Positions 25,108 through 33,783 of a DNA stretch of 34,301 nt are shown here, piece by piece; position 1 is the stretch's first letter, and the number at the start of each line of letters is the position of its first letter. Under the pieces are notes generated by a model. It was not told where the DNA came from, ran no database searches, and saw nothing but the letters and a program-made list of their open reading frames with translations. Position numbers and translations under genes: made by a program. Source of the DNA: Roseburia sp. (GTDB lineage Bacteria > Bacillota > Clostridia > Lachnospirales > Lachnospiraceae); contig JAMPFC010000024.1 in assembly GCA_023664685.1 (NCBI GenBank), positions 1 through 34,301 on the forward strand. Reading direction: 5' to 3'.

Positions 25108-28100
25108 GCTTTTTTCTTACGGTACAAAACAAGACCGGTGCCTCCTAACACAAGCAGAAGAAAAAACGCTATGGCAGCCGGTGTCGTCCCTCCGGTCTGG
25201 GGCACTTTCGGTTTTGGCGTCTTTTTGTCCATTACCGACACCTTCTGTATCTTGCCTGTGTCCTTTACCGTATATTTTACCGGTTCTGCCAGCTTGTACC
25301 CCTCTGGAGCCTCCACTTCTTTAAAAGTATAAGTTTCGCCAACTGCCAGTTTTCCAGTAATGTCATAGCCCTCTTCTTTCGACGTAAAATGAAATACCTT
25401 GTTTCCCTTACTGTCATACACCTCAAATTTTGCCCCGCGGAGTCCCTGTCCGGTATCCTCTGCCAGTTTGATAAGACGGATCTTTGTTGTTTCATCCTTC
25501 ATGCCGACGCTCTGGATCTCCCCGGTGTCCCTGACGGTAAATTCAATGCTGTCCGCTGTCACATAGCCATCCGCCGGTCTTTTCTCCATCAGCACATACG
25601 TCTTTCCGGCAACAAACTTCTGCTCAACCAGATGCTTTTTATCCGTGGATGTCCACGCATCGACCACGTTACCGCTCTCCTTTTCCCTGATTTCAAGTTC
25701 GCAGCCGGGAACTTCCCCGGAACCCGTGATCTCTGTCTTGGAGATTCCCACTTTCGTTGTGTCGTCCATCATACGGACGGTATTGTCTGGCTGACGCTTC
25801 ATGTTCGTTCCGTCGGACACCGCCGCAAGCGTCTGCCCGTTCTCTCCCTCCACCAGCTGAAAACAAATACTGTCCGCCGTCACAAAACCGTCTGCCGGTC
25901 TGGTCTCTGTCAGCGTATAGTCGGTATCATGGAGCAGTCCTTTTATCTGCATGGCACCCTTTTCATCCAAGCGGGCATCCACATGGCGGTATCCCATGTC
26001 CTCCAGTCTGTCATTTACCGTGATGCTGCCCGCATTTCCGGAAATCCATTTTACAATGACATTTCCCCCGGCATCCGCAACCTGCATTTCGCAGCCTGAC
26101 AGTTCCTCAGTGTTCGCCACAGATGTCTTGCTGACCGTGGTTACTGTCTGCGTGTTCTCCGCATGCACATCGGCGGCAGCCACTTCCGTATCTCGGTCCT
26201 GATACTGTAAGTGTACGGAATATTCCGTTTTGTCATCCAGATAATAGCTGGCGGATACAGACAATTCCTTCAGGTAATAGTCCCCGGAGTTCAGGGCGGC
26301 TTCCAGCTCTTCCCCTTCTGTACCGTCAGGTTCGCCAGTTTCCCCGTCTTCCTGTGTCCCACCGGTTTTCCCGGTATCCTCTGCCTCTTCCAGTACATCC
26401 GTTTTCTCCGGCTCCCCGGACATACCGGTCTTTTCCATCCCGGCTGGTTCCTCGGTTCCGCCCGTCTCCGCCGCAGGCACATAGCCTTCGCTCATCAGCG
26501 GGAAGCCAATGTCATACACCGCTTTTCCCTCTGCATCAGTAACGGCTGTACCTAACATCGTTCCGGCATCCACGATCTTCTCCCCGTCCACGTTATAAAT
26601 GTTGTGCCGAGTAAAAATTCCAAACTCTGCCCCTTCTACCGCCTGTTTTGTCTCCGCATCCGTCTTGGACAGGGACACCCTCGTTTTTACCCTTTTGTTC
26701 TCCACACGCAGCACGCCGCTTTCATCTGTTGCATCTGTGGCGTTCAGGACATATTCCCTGTCTTTGTTCTCCCAGTTAAATTCCACATCCCACTCTTTGT
26801 CCGGGAGTACATAGCCATACGGCGTGTCCTTTTCCTTTATGCAATATTTTCCCAGAGGAAGGTTTACTGTTACTGTCCCATCCTCGTCCACGTCATACCC
26901 CGTGATGTTCCGGCATTCCTTTTCAAACTCTGCTCCCTCTCCCGTAGTGACAGTGGCTGCCAGTTCACCCTTTTCATACCAGTGCGTTCCCTGATTATCC
27001 TGCGTCACGATGTCCTCAGCCGCATAGATCTCAAACTCTGCCCCTTTGAGGAAACGATTCTCGTAGACAAACCTTCCATCCTCAAACCCAGCCAGCATTT
27101 CCCCGGTCTTGTAGATTTTGAGTTTTCCATACGTCTCCGCATTCGTGTACTCTGCGGTAACGACAGAATGGGTATAACCGTCCTCATCTGTGAAACTCTC
27201 ATAATTTCCTGCCCCGCTATTGACCGATACCTCAATATATTTCTCCGTGATGTGGAGTCCGCTTGCCGCATCCGTCTCATAAATCCGGTAGGTCCCGGAT
27301 TTCAGCTCCTTTACGGTCATGATCTCCCCGGATTCATCCGTAACAAACAAGCTGATCTTTTCCTGCCGGTTCCCGTTACTGTAGGTCTGCTCCACCAGTT
27401 TTTCCCCATTATCCGTTACCCGGTAGATCTGATAAGCAGTCCCCGGCTTTAATACGGTTTTTTCCGTATTCCCATCCTTTTTCACAATCCGCAGGTATGC
27501 CTTGAAGATTAAGTTGTCCATCGCATACTCATAAATCTGCCCGTCCTCCCGTATTGTTACTGGAAAATCATCGACACGCATGACGTCCCTTCCCCCGGTG
27601 TCCACCTGATGGACGGTATAGTCTCCGTAATACAGGTTTCCGGAAATGCCGTATCCTTTCTTATCAGTCCGGATCACTGCCCGCTCGTACTCATCGCAGG
27701 CATCGTAGCTCTTCTTTCTGGTAAGGTAAACCTGAAACGTGGTATCTGCCTCATAATCCAAAAGCCCGGTCTGTCCCTCTGATACATACTTCCGGATCTC
27801 CACCCTGCCAAGAATCGGCTTATTTCCGTACTCCTTTGTGGCAAGGTGGTCTGTGTACTCTGCGGTTACCCCGGATGCGTCCACCGCAATCGGCAGCACG
27901 TCATTGGACAGTGTATAACCAACCGGCGCTTTGGTTTCTTTCAGATAATAAGTGCTGCCGCTGCGCAGATAGTCTGTTGTCAGTTTCCCGTCCCTCACAG
28001 TATAGGTTCCCGACGTCACTGCCGAGCCATTCTCACTGTAAACAGTTGCCGGACTAGTGCAGGAAACATCTGCATACAACTGGAACTCAGCACCATTCAG

Positions 28101-29447
28101 GTTGGCATCCCCATGAGCCTTTTTGTCCTTACTGTACTTATCAATCTTTACAACATCAATGGATGCCTTTTTGTAACGGTTCGTAACATCCGTGATATAT
28201 GCCCCGGAATAATCGGACGGTACTTCCTCCTGTGAATCCGCCCATGTGCCGTCACTGTTTCTCTCCCAGCTGTTCTCCTTGTTCAGTGTAATCTTTTTTC
28301 CTCCGGCATACTCCGGGTCTTTCACGATATGGCAGTTAGTCCCCGTGTTATCCTCCGTCAGCGTATACGTGTTGGAAATGTCATTTTTCATGCTCTGCAT
28401 CTCCTGCGCCATCAGCGTCTGTGCGGATGCCTTTGTCATGTCAGAGGCAAATTCCACGCCCTCATCCAGTTCCAATTCATCTGTCAGGAACTTTTTCGCC
28501 GCCTTTTTTTCATCATCTGACATCTTTTCTAACTGTGAGTCTGGATAATAATAGTATTCCATCGTCTCCAGCTTATAGGTCATGCGGAAAGCAAGCCGCC
28601 CGGTGTCCCGCGTATAACCCGTCATGCTGAAAGCCGTATCGTTATCCTCATCCGTTTCCGTCGCACTTACACCGTTGCGGTCTGACATGGAAAAGGAATA
28701 AAGGTCGTCCAGATTGTCTGCATCCAGCGTAAACTGGATGCCTCCCAGTCCGTTTCCGTCTTCATCTTTTTTCTTGACAGTAATCCGCTGGCGGTAATAG
28801 GTACTGTCGCTGATTGAATCCGGATTATAAATAATGGGTTCCCTATCCGCATCAACTGTCAAAAGACGCTGGTAACGCTTACTGTTTCCCGTTTTCTGCC
28901 AGAACGTAATGTCTGCTGTCCAGTTCCCGGACGGTTCAAAAATATCTCTGTAAATATCATCGACCGACTTACTCGGCGTAATGCCGATGTTGTCTTTGAC
29001 CTGCTTAATGACATCCTTTAACTGGCTTTCTGAGGTTCGCCCCTCGGAAACCGACCAGATGAGTGCCTGACCCATCACAAAACCCTTATTGGAGCGTTTT
29101 TTTACTATAACATACCAGCGGATTATTTTTGCATAATAACCATTTTTTCCACTGGTATCCTGATTCCACTGATGCGTTTCCTCCGCTGCATAAGTGTTAC
29201 CGGAATGGCACGTATACCCTAAGTCAACACAGAATGCCTTTTTCCCATTCAGGTTCATCTGCCACCATGTCCCCGACTTTGTTTTGGAGCCGATCGACAC
29301 CGTTCCTTTGCGTCCCAGTGAACCAAGTTTTACAGATGCAGTAACTGCCGCATCCGCCTCTGCTGCGTTTAAGGGGATGATGCCGAGAAGCATAACAGCC
29401 GCCAACACAAACGACAACATCCTTTTAAATTTTCTTTTTGTTTTCAT
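25098..29447 (-). CDS. Thioester-domain, Cna-B-repeat surface adhesin with VPQTG anchor
   Basis: This is a 1449-aa secreted protein. A signal peptide ends near residue 34 (NAAEADAA). A thioester domain follows, with AFCVDLGY (C73) and GQALIW (Q127), the Cys-Gln pair that forms an internal thioester able to bond host proteins. Eight or nine Cna-B-like domains follow, several ending ETKAPVGY, EKRPADGY or EVEAPEGY, which carry the isopeptide Glu. An acidic Gly/Thr/Glu-rich stretch (plus 26300-26470) interrupts the fifth. The C-terminus is VPQTGG at 1415, a hydrophobic segment and YRKKK. ATG 29447 has AAAGGA nine bases upstream. It is co-transcribed with the class B sortase from its own promoter. 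It is probably a cell-surface colonisation or mating-contact fibre. Confidence 0.9.
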   Translation of the reverse strand: MKTKRKFKRMLSFVLAAVMLLGIIPLNAAEADAAVTASVKLGSLGRKGTVSIGSKTKSGTWWQMNLNGKKAFCVDLGYTCHSGNTYAAEETHQWNQDTSGKNGYYAKIIRWYVIVKKRSNKGFVMGQALIWSVSEGRTSESQLKDVIKQVKDNIGITPSKSVDDIYRDIFEPSGNWTADITFWQKTGNSKRYQRLLTVDADREPIIYNPDSISDSTYYRQRITVKKKDEDGNGLGGIQFTLDADNLDDLYSFSMSDRNGVSATETDEDNDTAFSMTGYTRDTGRLAFRMTYKLETMEYYYYPDSQLEKMSDDEKKAAKKFLTDELELDEGVEFASDMTKASAQTLMAQEMQSMKNDISNTYTLTEDNTGTNCHIVKDPEYAGGKKITLNKENSWERNSDGTWADSQEEVPSDYSGAYITDVTNRYKKASIDVVKIDKYSKDKKAHGDANLNGAEFQLYADVSCTSPATVYSENGSAVTSGTYTVRDGKLTTDYLRSGSTYYLKETKAPVGYTLSNDVLPIAVDASGVTAEYTDHLATKEYGNKPILGRVEIRKYVSEGQTGLLDYEADTTFQVYLTRKKSYDACDEYERAVIRTDKKGYGISGNLYYGDYTVHQVDTGGRDVMRVDDFPVTIREDGQIYEYAMDNLIFKAYLRIVKKDGNTEKTVLKPGTAYQIYRVTDNGEKLVEQTYSNGNRQEKISLFVTDESGEIMTVKELKSGTYRIYETDAASGLHITEKYIEVSVNSGAGNYESFTDEDGYTHSVVTAEYTNAETYGKLKIYKTGEMLAGFEDGRFVYENRFLKGAEFEIYAAEDIVTQDNQGTHWYEKGELAATVTTGEGAEFEKECRNITGYDVDEDGTVTVNLPLGKYCIKEKDTPYGYVLPDKEWDVEFNWENKDREYVLNATDATDESGVLRVENKRVKTRVSLSKTDAETKQAVEGAEFGIFTRHNIYNVDGEKIVDAGTMLGTAVTDAEGKAVYDIGFPLMSEGYVPAAETGGTEEPAGMEKTGMSGEPEKTDVLEEAEDTGKTGGTQEDGETGEPDGTEGEELEAALNSGDYYLKELSVSASYYLDDKTEYSVHLQYQDRDTEVAAADVHAENTQTVTTVSKTSVANTEELSGCEMQVADAGGNVIVKWISGNAGSITVNDRLEDMGYRHVDARLDEKGAMQIKGLLHDTDYTLTETRPADGFVTADSICFQLVEGENGQTLAAVSDGTNMKRQPDNTVRMMDDTTKVGISKTEITGSGEVPGCELEIREKESGNVVDAWTSTDKKHLVEQKFVAGKTYVLMEKRPADGYVTADSIEFTVRDTGEIQSVGMKDETTKIRLIKLAEDTGQGLRGAKFEVYDSKGNKVFHFTSKEEGYDITGKLAVGETYTFKEVEAPEGYKLAEPVKYTVKDTGKIQKVSVMDKKTPKPKVPQTGGTTPAAIAFFLLLVLGGTGLVLYRKKKACR

Positions 29448-29471
29448 AAATAGATTTCCTTTCTTTTTTGA

Positions 29472-29500
29472 AATATAAACAAGTGTTTCCATTGTGTCAT
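29472..29500 (-). promoter_or_regulatory. Promoter of the adhesin-sortase operon
   Basis: Read on the minus strand, ATGACA (29495-29500) is followed after 17 bases by TATATT (29472-29477), 25 bases before ATG 29447. It lies after the terminator of the CAP gene. Confidence 0.55.
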
Positions 29501-29565
29501 GTCCCCGTGGCGGAGGACCCCGCAGGCAAAGTTTCATCTCTTCTCCCTTCATAAATTTCTGCACG

Positions 29566-29604
29566 AAAAAAAGCCCTTTCAGATTTCTGTACCCAAAAGG
29601 ACTT
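29566..29604 (-). terminator. Terminator of the CAP-domain gene
   Basis: Read on the minus strand, AAGTCCTTT pairs with AAAGGGCTT (one G-U pair) and runs into seven T. It lies 29 bases after the CAP-gene stop and separates it from the adhesin operon. Confidence 0.75.
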
Positions 29605-29632
29605 TTCAATCCGTATTTACTTGTTTCCGCCG

Positions 29633-30649
29633 TCAGCTGCTCAAGACAACCTCGCTGGCACCTTCTTCCGTAACAGTAATGCTTACCCGTTCCGCCTTAC
29701 TGTATCCATCCGGCGCCTTCTTCTCATAGATAACGTATGTCCTGCCAATCTCCAGATAGAGGGATTTCCCATCTGCCTCTGTGATGCTGGCTGACCGCTG
29801 CGTCCCCCACCGGTCATCTGCCTCATAGTACCCTATGGAACTGCCGCCAATATAAGTGCCGCCTGCAGCATCATACCGCTTTACCTTAATCTCTTTGATA
29901 CGGTAATTCCGCCAGTTCTCAATCCCGCTCTTATCCTCATCAAAAAATATAGCACACCAGACATTTCCGTAACGGGCAACCGCTCCGCAGACATGTTTTT
30001 GAGACAATAAGTTCTGATAATGTGCCGGACTGTTTTTCCATGCTTTCATGGCACTCTCTGGATCCATGTACCCATAATACATATTTTCCCCAAACATCAA
30101 CATCTTATATTTAGCATACATTCCAAAGTATGCATTGGTATCTCTGCCAAGATTTACATGTCTGTCAAATCCACTGGTCTTTAAGCGGTACAGACAAAAC
30201 TGATATAACTCATCCGACCACTCCAAAGCTGCCACACCCTTATCTCTCCGGTACTGGTTCTGTATCTCAAAGGCTTTTTTAGCCTTTTCCAGTACGGTAA
30301 CTTTCTTTGTCTTTATTACCCTGACTTTATACTTATAAGTCTTTATTTTGTTGTTCTTCATCCGGCATTTAACCGTTACCGTAGCCGTCCCCAGCTTTTT
30401 TGCCCTGAACATGACCTCCCTGACCCCTCTCCTTTTCCTGTACCCAGCCGCAACAACCGATTTCCTGCTACTTTTAACTGTTACCTTTTCTGCCTTGTCC
30501 AGTGCTGCCGGGTATTTGCAGAGCGTTTTCGCCCCGGTCAGGTTCATCGTAACACTCTTTGTCCTTGCAGATGCTGTCCCGCCCTGCATCAGCATCACCG
30601 TACAGAACAACACCACCGCAGCAGTAACCGTTCTTTTCCATTCCCTCAT
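29633..30649 (-). CDS. Secreted CAP (SCP/PR1)-domain protein with Ig-like and Cna-B-like ends
   Basis: This 338-aa protein has a signal peptide ending near GGTASA. A beta-rich Ig-like segment (about residues 32-115) is followed by a CAP domain (about 120-250) with IQNQYRRDKGVAALEW, MFGENMYYGY and SPAHYQNLLSQKHVCGAVARYG, then a Cna-B-like tail (RTYVIYEKKAPDGYSKAERV). No anchor motif is seen. ATG 30649 has GGGG nine bases upstream. CAP proteins are secreted, with varied and often unknown activity. The shared Cna-B-like tail links it to the adhesin next door. Confidence 0.8.
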   Translation of the reverse strand: MREWKRTVTAAVVLFCTVMLMQGGTASARTKSVTMNLTGAKTLCKYPAALDKAEKVTVKSSRKSVVAAGYRKRRGVREVMFRAKKLGTATVTVKCRMKNNKIKTYKYKVRVIKTKKVTVLEKAKKAFEIQNQYRRDKGVAALEWSDELYQFCLYRLKTSGFDRHVNLGRDTNAYFGMYAKYKMLMFGENMYYGYMDPESAMKAWKNSPAHYQNLLSQKHVCGAVARYGNVWCAIFFDEDKSGIENWRNYRIKEIKVKRYDAAGGTYIGGSSIGYYEADDRWGTQRSASITEADGKSLYLEIGRTYVIYEKKAPDGYSKAERVSITVTEEGASEVVLSS

Positions 30650-30674
30650 AACCATCAGCCCCTTTCCCATATTT

Positions 30675-30683
30675 ATTATAGCA
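30675..30683 (-). promoter_or_regulatory. Extended -10 promoter of the CAP gene
   Basis: TGCTATAAT on the minus strand lies 26 bases before ATG 30649. No -35 is visible, but the TGn extension can substitute for one. Confidence 0.45.
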
Positions 30684-30746
30684 CCCCGCAGACAGGATCT
30701 CTACTGTTTTCTCTGTCTTTATGATAACACAGAAAAGCCGGGGCTG

Positions 30747-30935
30747 CTATTCTGCCAGCCTTCCAGTCGCAGATTTCTTCCATCCCCCCCCGGACATGAG
30801 GACAGCCACAGACTGCTTATTTGCTTTTTCGGCTGATATTCGGCTGGTAATTAAGAGGGGGTAGGGTGTGGGAAGGGGGAAGGTCTGACTGAAACCCGCA
30901 GCCTTCTGCAAAAAAGGATAGCCAAAAACGGACAT
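30747..30935 (-). CDS. Possible small protein downstream of parB
   Basis: This is a 62-aa frame with ATG 30935 six bases after GGGGGGA and 23 bases after the parB stop, so it could be the third gene of the par transcript. The sequence (MSVFGYPFLQKAAGF ... PLPTPYPLLITS) matches nothing I know. A G8 run in its 3' half could cause slippage or sequencing error. It may be non-coding. Confidence 0.25.
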   Translation of the reverse strand: MSVFGYPFLQKAAGFSQTFPLPTPYPLLITSRISAEKANKQSVAVLMSGGGWKKSATGRLAE

Positions 30936-30958
30936 GGATATCCCCCCGGTACAGTCTC

Positions 30959-31891
30959 TCAGCGTTCCCGTTCCCGGCTCCTCTCCCTTTTCCGGTACAT
31001 TTCCAGTGCCTTGACAATCGTATCTTCCATTTCCTTTGAGGTCGTCCCCTTCGGGAAATATTTGTCGATACGCTTTTTCGGCATTCGGAACTGCTCTGCC
31101 TGATTCGGCTTTTCTTCCGTCATAATGGATAAGATCACGCTCTGGTTCAGGTCTCCCGTCCCCGCAAACCGCCTTAACTTAATCGCCTGCGCATGGCTCG
31201 GCGTACAGTCCTCCATCTCCATTATGTCAAAAAGTTCCTCCTGACTTTCTCCCGGCAGGTAGGATAATTCCACTGCGGGGCGCATGGCAATCCTTCCCTC
31301 ATCCACCATATCAAGGATGGATGGGATAAGGTCTGTTAGACGGATGTATCTTTTTATCTGTGTAACACTATCCTCTGAATGTTTAGCTAATTCTTCATTT
31401 GAACGAAACCTCGGTCCCTGTGGGACCGAAGTTAAATCTGTCCGTTGTCCCTGCCGTTTCATGGCATCTAACTTCATCTTATAGGCAAATGCCTTTTCCG
31501 ATGGCAGCACTTCCTCCCTCTGGAGATTGGAATCCACCATGATAATGGTAGCCTCATCATCCGTCAGATTCCGCACCAGACAGGGCATTTCTTTCTTCCC
31601 CGCCAGTTCACTCGCCATCTTCCGCCTGTGTCCGGCTACCATTTCATATCCGCCCTCCGGTTTCGGACGCACCAGAGCAGGCATTAAAATACCATGCTCT
31701 TTTACGCTTTCCACCATTTCAAGCATTTTTTCATCTGCCTTCACCTTAAATGGGTGGTCGGGAAAATCACAAATCTCCACAAGGGAAATTTCCCTGATAT
31801 TCTCCCTGTTGTTTTCGTCCCTTTGCTTTTGCGTGGTAAACAGGTCATCGACTGAGGGAAGCTTCATGTCTATTCCGCTGCTTTTCGCCAT
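30959..31891 (-). CDS. parB: ParB/Spo0J-family partition protein
   Basis: This 310-aa DNA-binding partition protein has an N-terminal ParB box with MVAGHRRKMASELAG (about 85-99) and LQREEVLPSEKAFAYKMKL, a helix-turn-helix near 165-185 (RSNEELAKHSEDSVTQIKRYI), and a C-terminal dimerisation region ending in Arg/Glu repeats. It binds parS sites and stimulates ParA. ATG 31891 follows GGAGGTGAT. It overlaps parA by 47 bases, so the two are translated together. On integrative elements such pairs stabilise the excised circle. Confidence 0.9.
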   Translation of the reverse strand: MAKSSGIDMKLPSVDDLFTTQKQRDENNRENIREISLVEICDFPDHPFKVKADEKMLEMVESVKEHGILMPALVRPKPEGGYEMVAGHRRKMASELAGKKEMPCLVRNLTDDEATIIMVDSNLQREEVLPSEKAFAYKMKLDAMKRQGQRTDLTSVPQGPRFRSNEELAKHSEDSVTQIKRYIRLTDLIPSILDMVDEGRIAMRPAVELSYLPGESQEELFDIMEMEDCTPSHAQAIKLRRFAGTGDLNQSVILSIMTEEKPNQAEQFRMPKKRIDKYFPKGTTSKEMEDTIVKALEMYRKRERSRERER

Positions 31892-32693
31892 CCCGTATCA
31901 CCTCCCCCGTAAAATCAGCATACGCCTTTGCCGCCGCCCCGTTTTTGTCATAACGGTAAATACTCTTTCCGGCAGCACTTGTTTCTGCCGCTTTGACTGA
32001 CACGGGAATGACCGTCTTGTACACCTTTACAATCCTTCCATAATTCTGCTTCAGGCTGTCTGCCGTGGCACGGGCAAGGTTAGTCCTCATGTCTGCCAGT
32101 GTCAGCACAACACCATCCACTTTCAAAGCTGGGTTAATCTGACGCTGTACCCTGCCTATCGTTTTCATAAGCTGTGCCATGCCCTTTAAGGGAAGATAAT
32201 GCGCCTGCACCGGAATAACCACGCTGTCTGCGGCAGCAAGGGCATTGATTGTCAGCATACCAAGACTCGGCATACAGTCAATCAGGATATAATCGTACTC
32301 CTTTTTCAGCCCTGACAGATAATTCTTCAGTGTATACTCCCTGCTCATGGCATTTACCAGCGTCATTTCCATGCCGGATAACTCGATGTTGGTCGGCACA
32401 AGGTCCACGCCCTCATCATGGTGCAGAATCCCCTCATGACAGTCAAACGGTTCATCACGGATTACCCGTTCCATCTGTGTTTTCAGGGTAATGTCAAAGT
32501 TATCTGCCTCTGTCCACCCCAGTGCGGTTGTCAGGTCCCCCTGCGGATCAGCGTCTACCAGAAGTACCCGCTTTCCCCTGTCTGCCAGTCCGACACCAAG
32601 ATTGACCGCTGATGTGGTCTTTGCCGTCCCGCCCTTCTGGTTCGCAATCGCAATCACTTTTGCCTCCTGCGGTTTTACTGGTCTTTTCGGCAT
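31845..32693 (-). CDS. parA: ParA-family partition ATPase
   Basis: This 282-aa ATPase has the deviant Walker A KGGTAKTT near residue 20, LLVDADPQGDLT near 48, and YILIDCMPSLGMLT (Walker B). It forms ATP-dependent nucleoid patterns that move ParB-bound DNA. ATG 32693 has GGAGG eight bases upstream; the longer frame to 32738 would run through an upstream hairpin and lacks a ribosome site. It is the first gene of the par operon. Confidence 0.92.
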   Translation of the reverse strand: MPKRPVKPQEAKVIAIANQKGGTAKTTSAVNLGVGLADRGKRVLLVDADPQGDLTTALGWTEADNFDITLKTQMERVIRDEPFDCHEGILHHDEGVDLVPTNIELSGMEMTLVNAMSREYTLKNYLSGLKKEYDYILIDCMPSLGMLTINALAAADSVVIPVQAHYLPLKGMAQLMKTIGRVQRQINPALKVDGVVLTLADMRTNLARATADSLKQNYGRIVKVYKTVIPVSVKAAETSAAGKSIYRYDKNGAAAKAYADFTGEVIRDGEKQRNRHEASLSR

Positions 32694-32724
32694 TCCATCC
32701 GCCTCCTTTCCTATAAAATGAAAC

Positions 32725-32749
32725 AGCCATTCCCGCAAAAGGAATGGCT
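32725..32749 (-). promoter_or_regulatory. Leader hairpin of parAB
   Basis: AGCCATTCC (32725-32733) and GGAATGGCT (32741-32749) form a perfect nine-base stem with a seven-base loop, 32 bases before parA and just after the terminator-like hairpin at 32766-32808. Only a weak T-rich stretch follows, so an attenuator or mRNA-stabilising role is possible. Its 5' flank TTTACATAGCC is the same as that of the next hairpin. Confidence 0.5.
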
Positions 32750-32765
32750 ATGTAAAAAAGGGCAT

Positions 32766-32808
32766 GAAAAAAAGCCGTCTGGTTCTCATTTTTGATTACC
32801 ACACGGCT
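32766..32808 (-). terminator. Terminator upstream of parA
   Basis: Read on the minus strand, AGCCGT-g-TGG pairs with CCA-g-ACGGCT and runs into eight T. It ends the 139-aa gene. A TATAAT at 32818-32823, without a good -35, lies just before it, so it could also act as an attenuator of parAB. Confidence 0.7.
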
Positions 32809-32888
32809 ATGTAAAGAATTATATAAGGCTCACAAAATACCTTGCTCATACATATAAAATCATTTTTGCCAAAACTTATTTATTGTAC

Positions 32889-33308
32889 CTATTCAAACTG
32901 GCTATCAGCAAACCACTCACCAAAATTTACATATTTCGTTTTTTCAAACACCTCGAAATTTTTATCAGAAAATAGCTTTTTTATAATTTTTTTATCCTCT
33001 ACTTCTGGTCTTCCATGATCCCCATCGTAAGTATAACTATATAATATATTTTGTGTGTACTTGTCGTATTTTTCTTTACTTAACTTATACTTTCTCCAAC
33101 CCGCTCTATATTCATCCTTATAAACATAATACTGACTATTTGTATTTCCATATACATCTGAATAAACAATCTCAATATAGCGATAATGAAAATATGGGCT
33201 AACACCCCAAAAATTAAAATTTTCTTCTTCACATTTTTTTTGTACCTTTTCTTCTAGCTCATTTAACCTGTCTGTACTTTCTGGCGACCAATGTTCACCT
33301 AAACTCAA
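32889..33308 (-). CDS. Soluble partner of the zinc-ribbon protein, unknown
   Basis: This 139-aa charged, Tyr-rich protein (YFHYRYIEIVYSD, SQYYVYKDEY, NILYSYTYDGDHG) has no recognised motif. The first in-frame start is TTG 33308, inside the last 14 bases of the upstream gene and without a clear ribosome site, so translation probably depends on coupling. No better in-frame ATG occurs in the first 100 codons. A sequencing or natural frameshift that split one longer protein is the alternative. Confidence 0.45.
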   Translation of the reverse strand: MSLGEHWSPESTDRLNELEEKVQKKCEEENFNFWGVSPYFHYRYIEIVYSDVYGNTNSQYYVYKDEYRAGWRKYKLSKEKYDKYTQNILYSYTYDGDHGRPEVEDKKIIKKLFSDKNFEVFEKTKYVNFGEWFADSQFE

Positions 33309-33783
33309 ATTTTTTATTATATTCTTCTACTTCTTCTTCAGAACAACTCATTTCTACATTGTTTCCTCGTTCCAAATAAATAGCATTATCTTCTTCTTGC
33401 AATTCTACACTGCTTATTTGAGATTCATCATCAGTCATTATTGCTATTGTTCTTACTTTTCCATATAAGACACGTCTTATCTTGAACATATCGTATGTTT
33501 CATGTCTAACTGATATTTTATCATTATCCCAATCTATATCTATATCCAATATAGGCTCTGTATTCAGAGAAGTACTTTTTAATGCTATTCTGGAAATTTC
33601 CATAGATTGCGTTGCAATGCAAATTGACATAATCGTTACAACAAGTGTACATATCGCTATAAATTGCGATAAAAATTTTTCCTTAGTTCCTTTTCTTTTC
33701 TTTATTTGAACTCCACAATTAGGACATTTTTCAGCCTTATTACTTACATCTTTCCAACATTCTGGACATTTAATTAAAGCCAT
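33295..33783 (-). CDS. Zinc-ribbon membrane protein
   Basis: This 162-aa protein has a zinc ribbon at the N-terminus (CPEC at 6-9, CPNC at 20-23), a basic stretch, one membrane segment at about 36-58 (FIAICTLVVTIMSICIA), and a 100-residue acidic C-terminal part (EPILDIDIDWDNDK). ATG 33783 is preceded by GGCAGGA. The layout resembles zinc-ribbon membrane sensors of Firmicutes, but no function is assigned. It overlaps the next gene. Composition is AT-rich compared with parA onward. Confidence 0.6.
   Translation of the reverse strand: MALIKCPECWKDVSNKAEKCPNCGVQIKKRKGTKEKFLSQFIAICTLVVTIMSICIATQSMEISRIALKSTSLNTEPILDIDIDWDNDKISVRHETYDMFKIRRVLYGKVRTIAIMTDDESQISSVELQEEDNAIYLERGNNVEMSCSEEEVEEYNKKFEFR

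Larger units (their letters stand above)
30650..30958. other. 309-base gap between CAP gene and parB
   Basis: It holds the CAP promoter, an imperfect inverted repeat (30707-30716 with 30727-30736, TTTTCTCTGT/ACACAGAAAA), a run of eight C at 30784-30791, and one possible small reading frame listed separately. No RNA gene is recognised. Confidence 0.5.

Noticed and set aside
30707-30736. Inverted repeat as parB terminator
   Set aside because: Arms are AT-rich with one mismatch and no U-tract follows.
31527-32000. 157-aa plus-strand frame opposite parB
   Set aside because: Shadow of parB/parA, which have family motifs and ribosome sites.
12025-33783. CRISPR array or insertion sequence within the element
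   Set aside because: No regularly spaced identical repeats and no transposase motifs were found.
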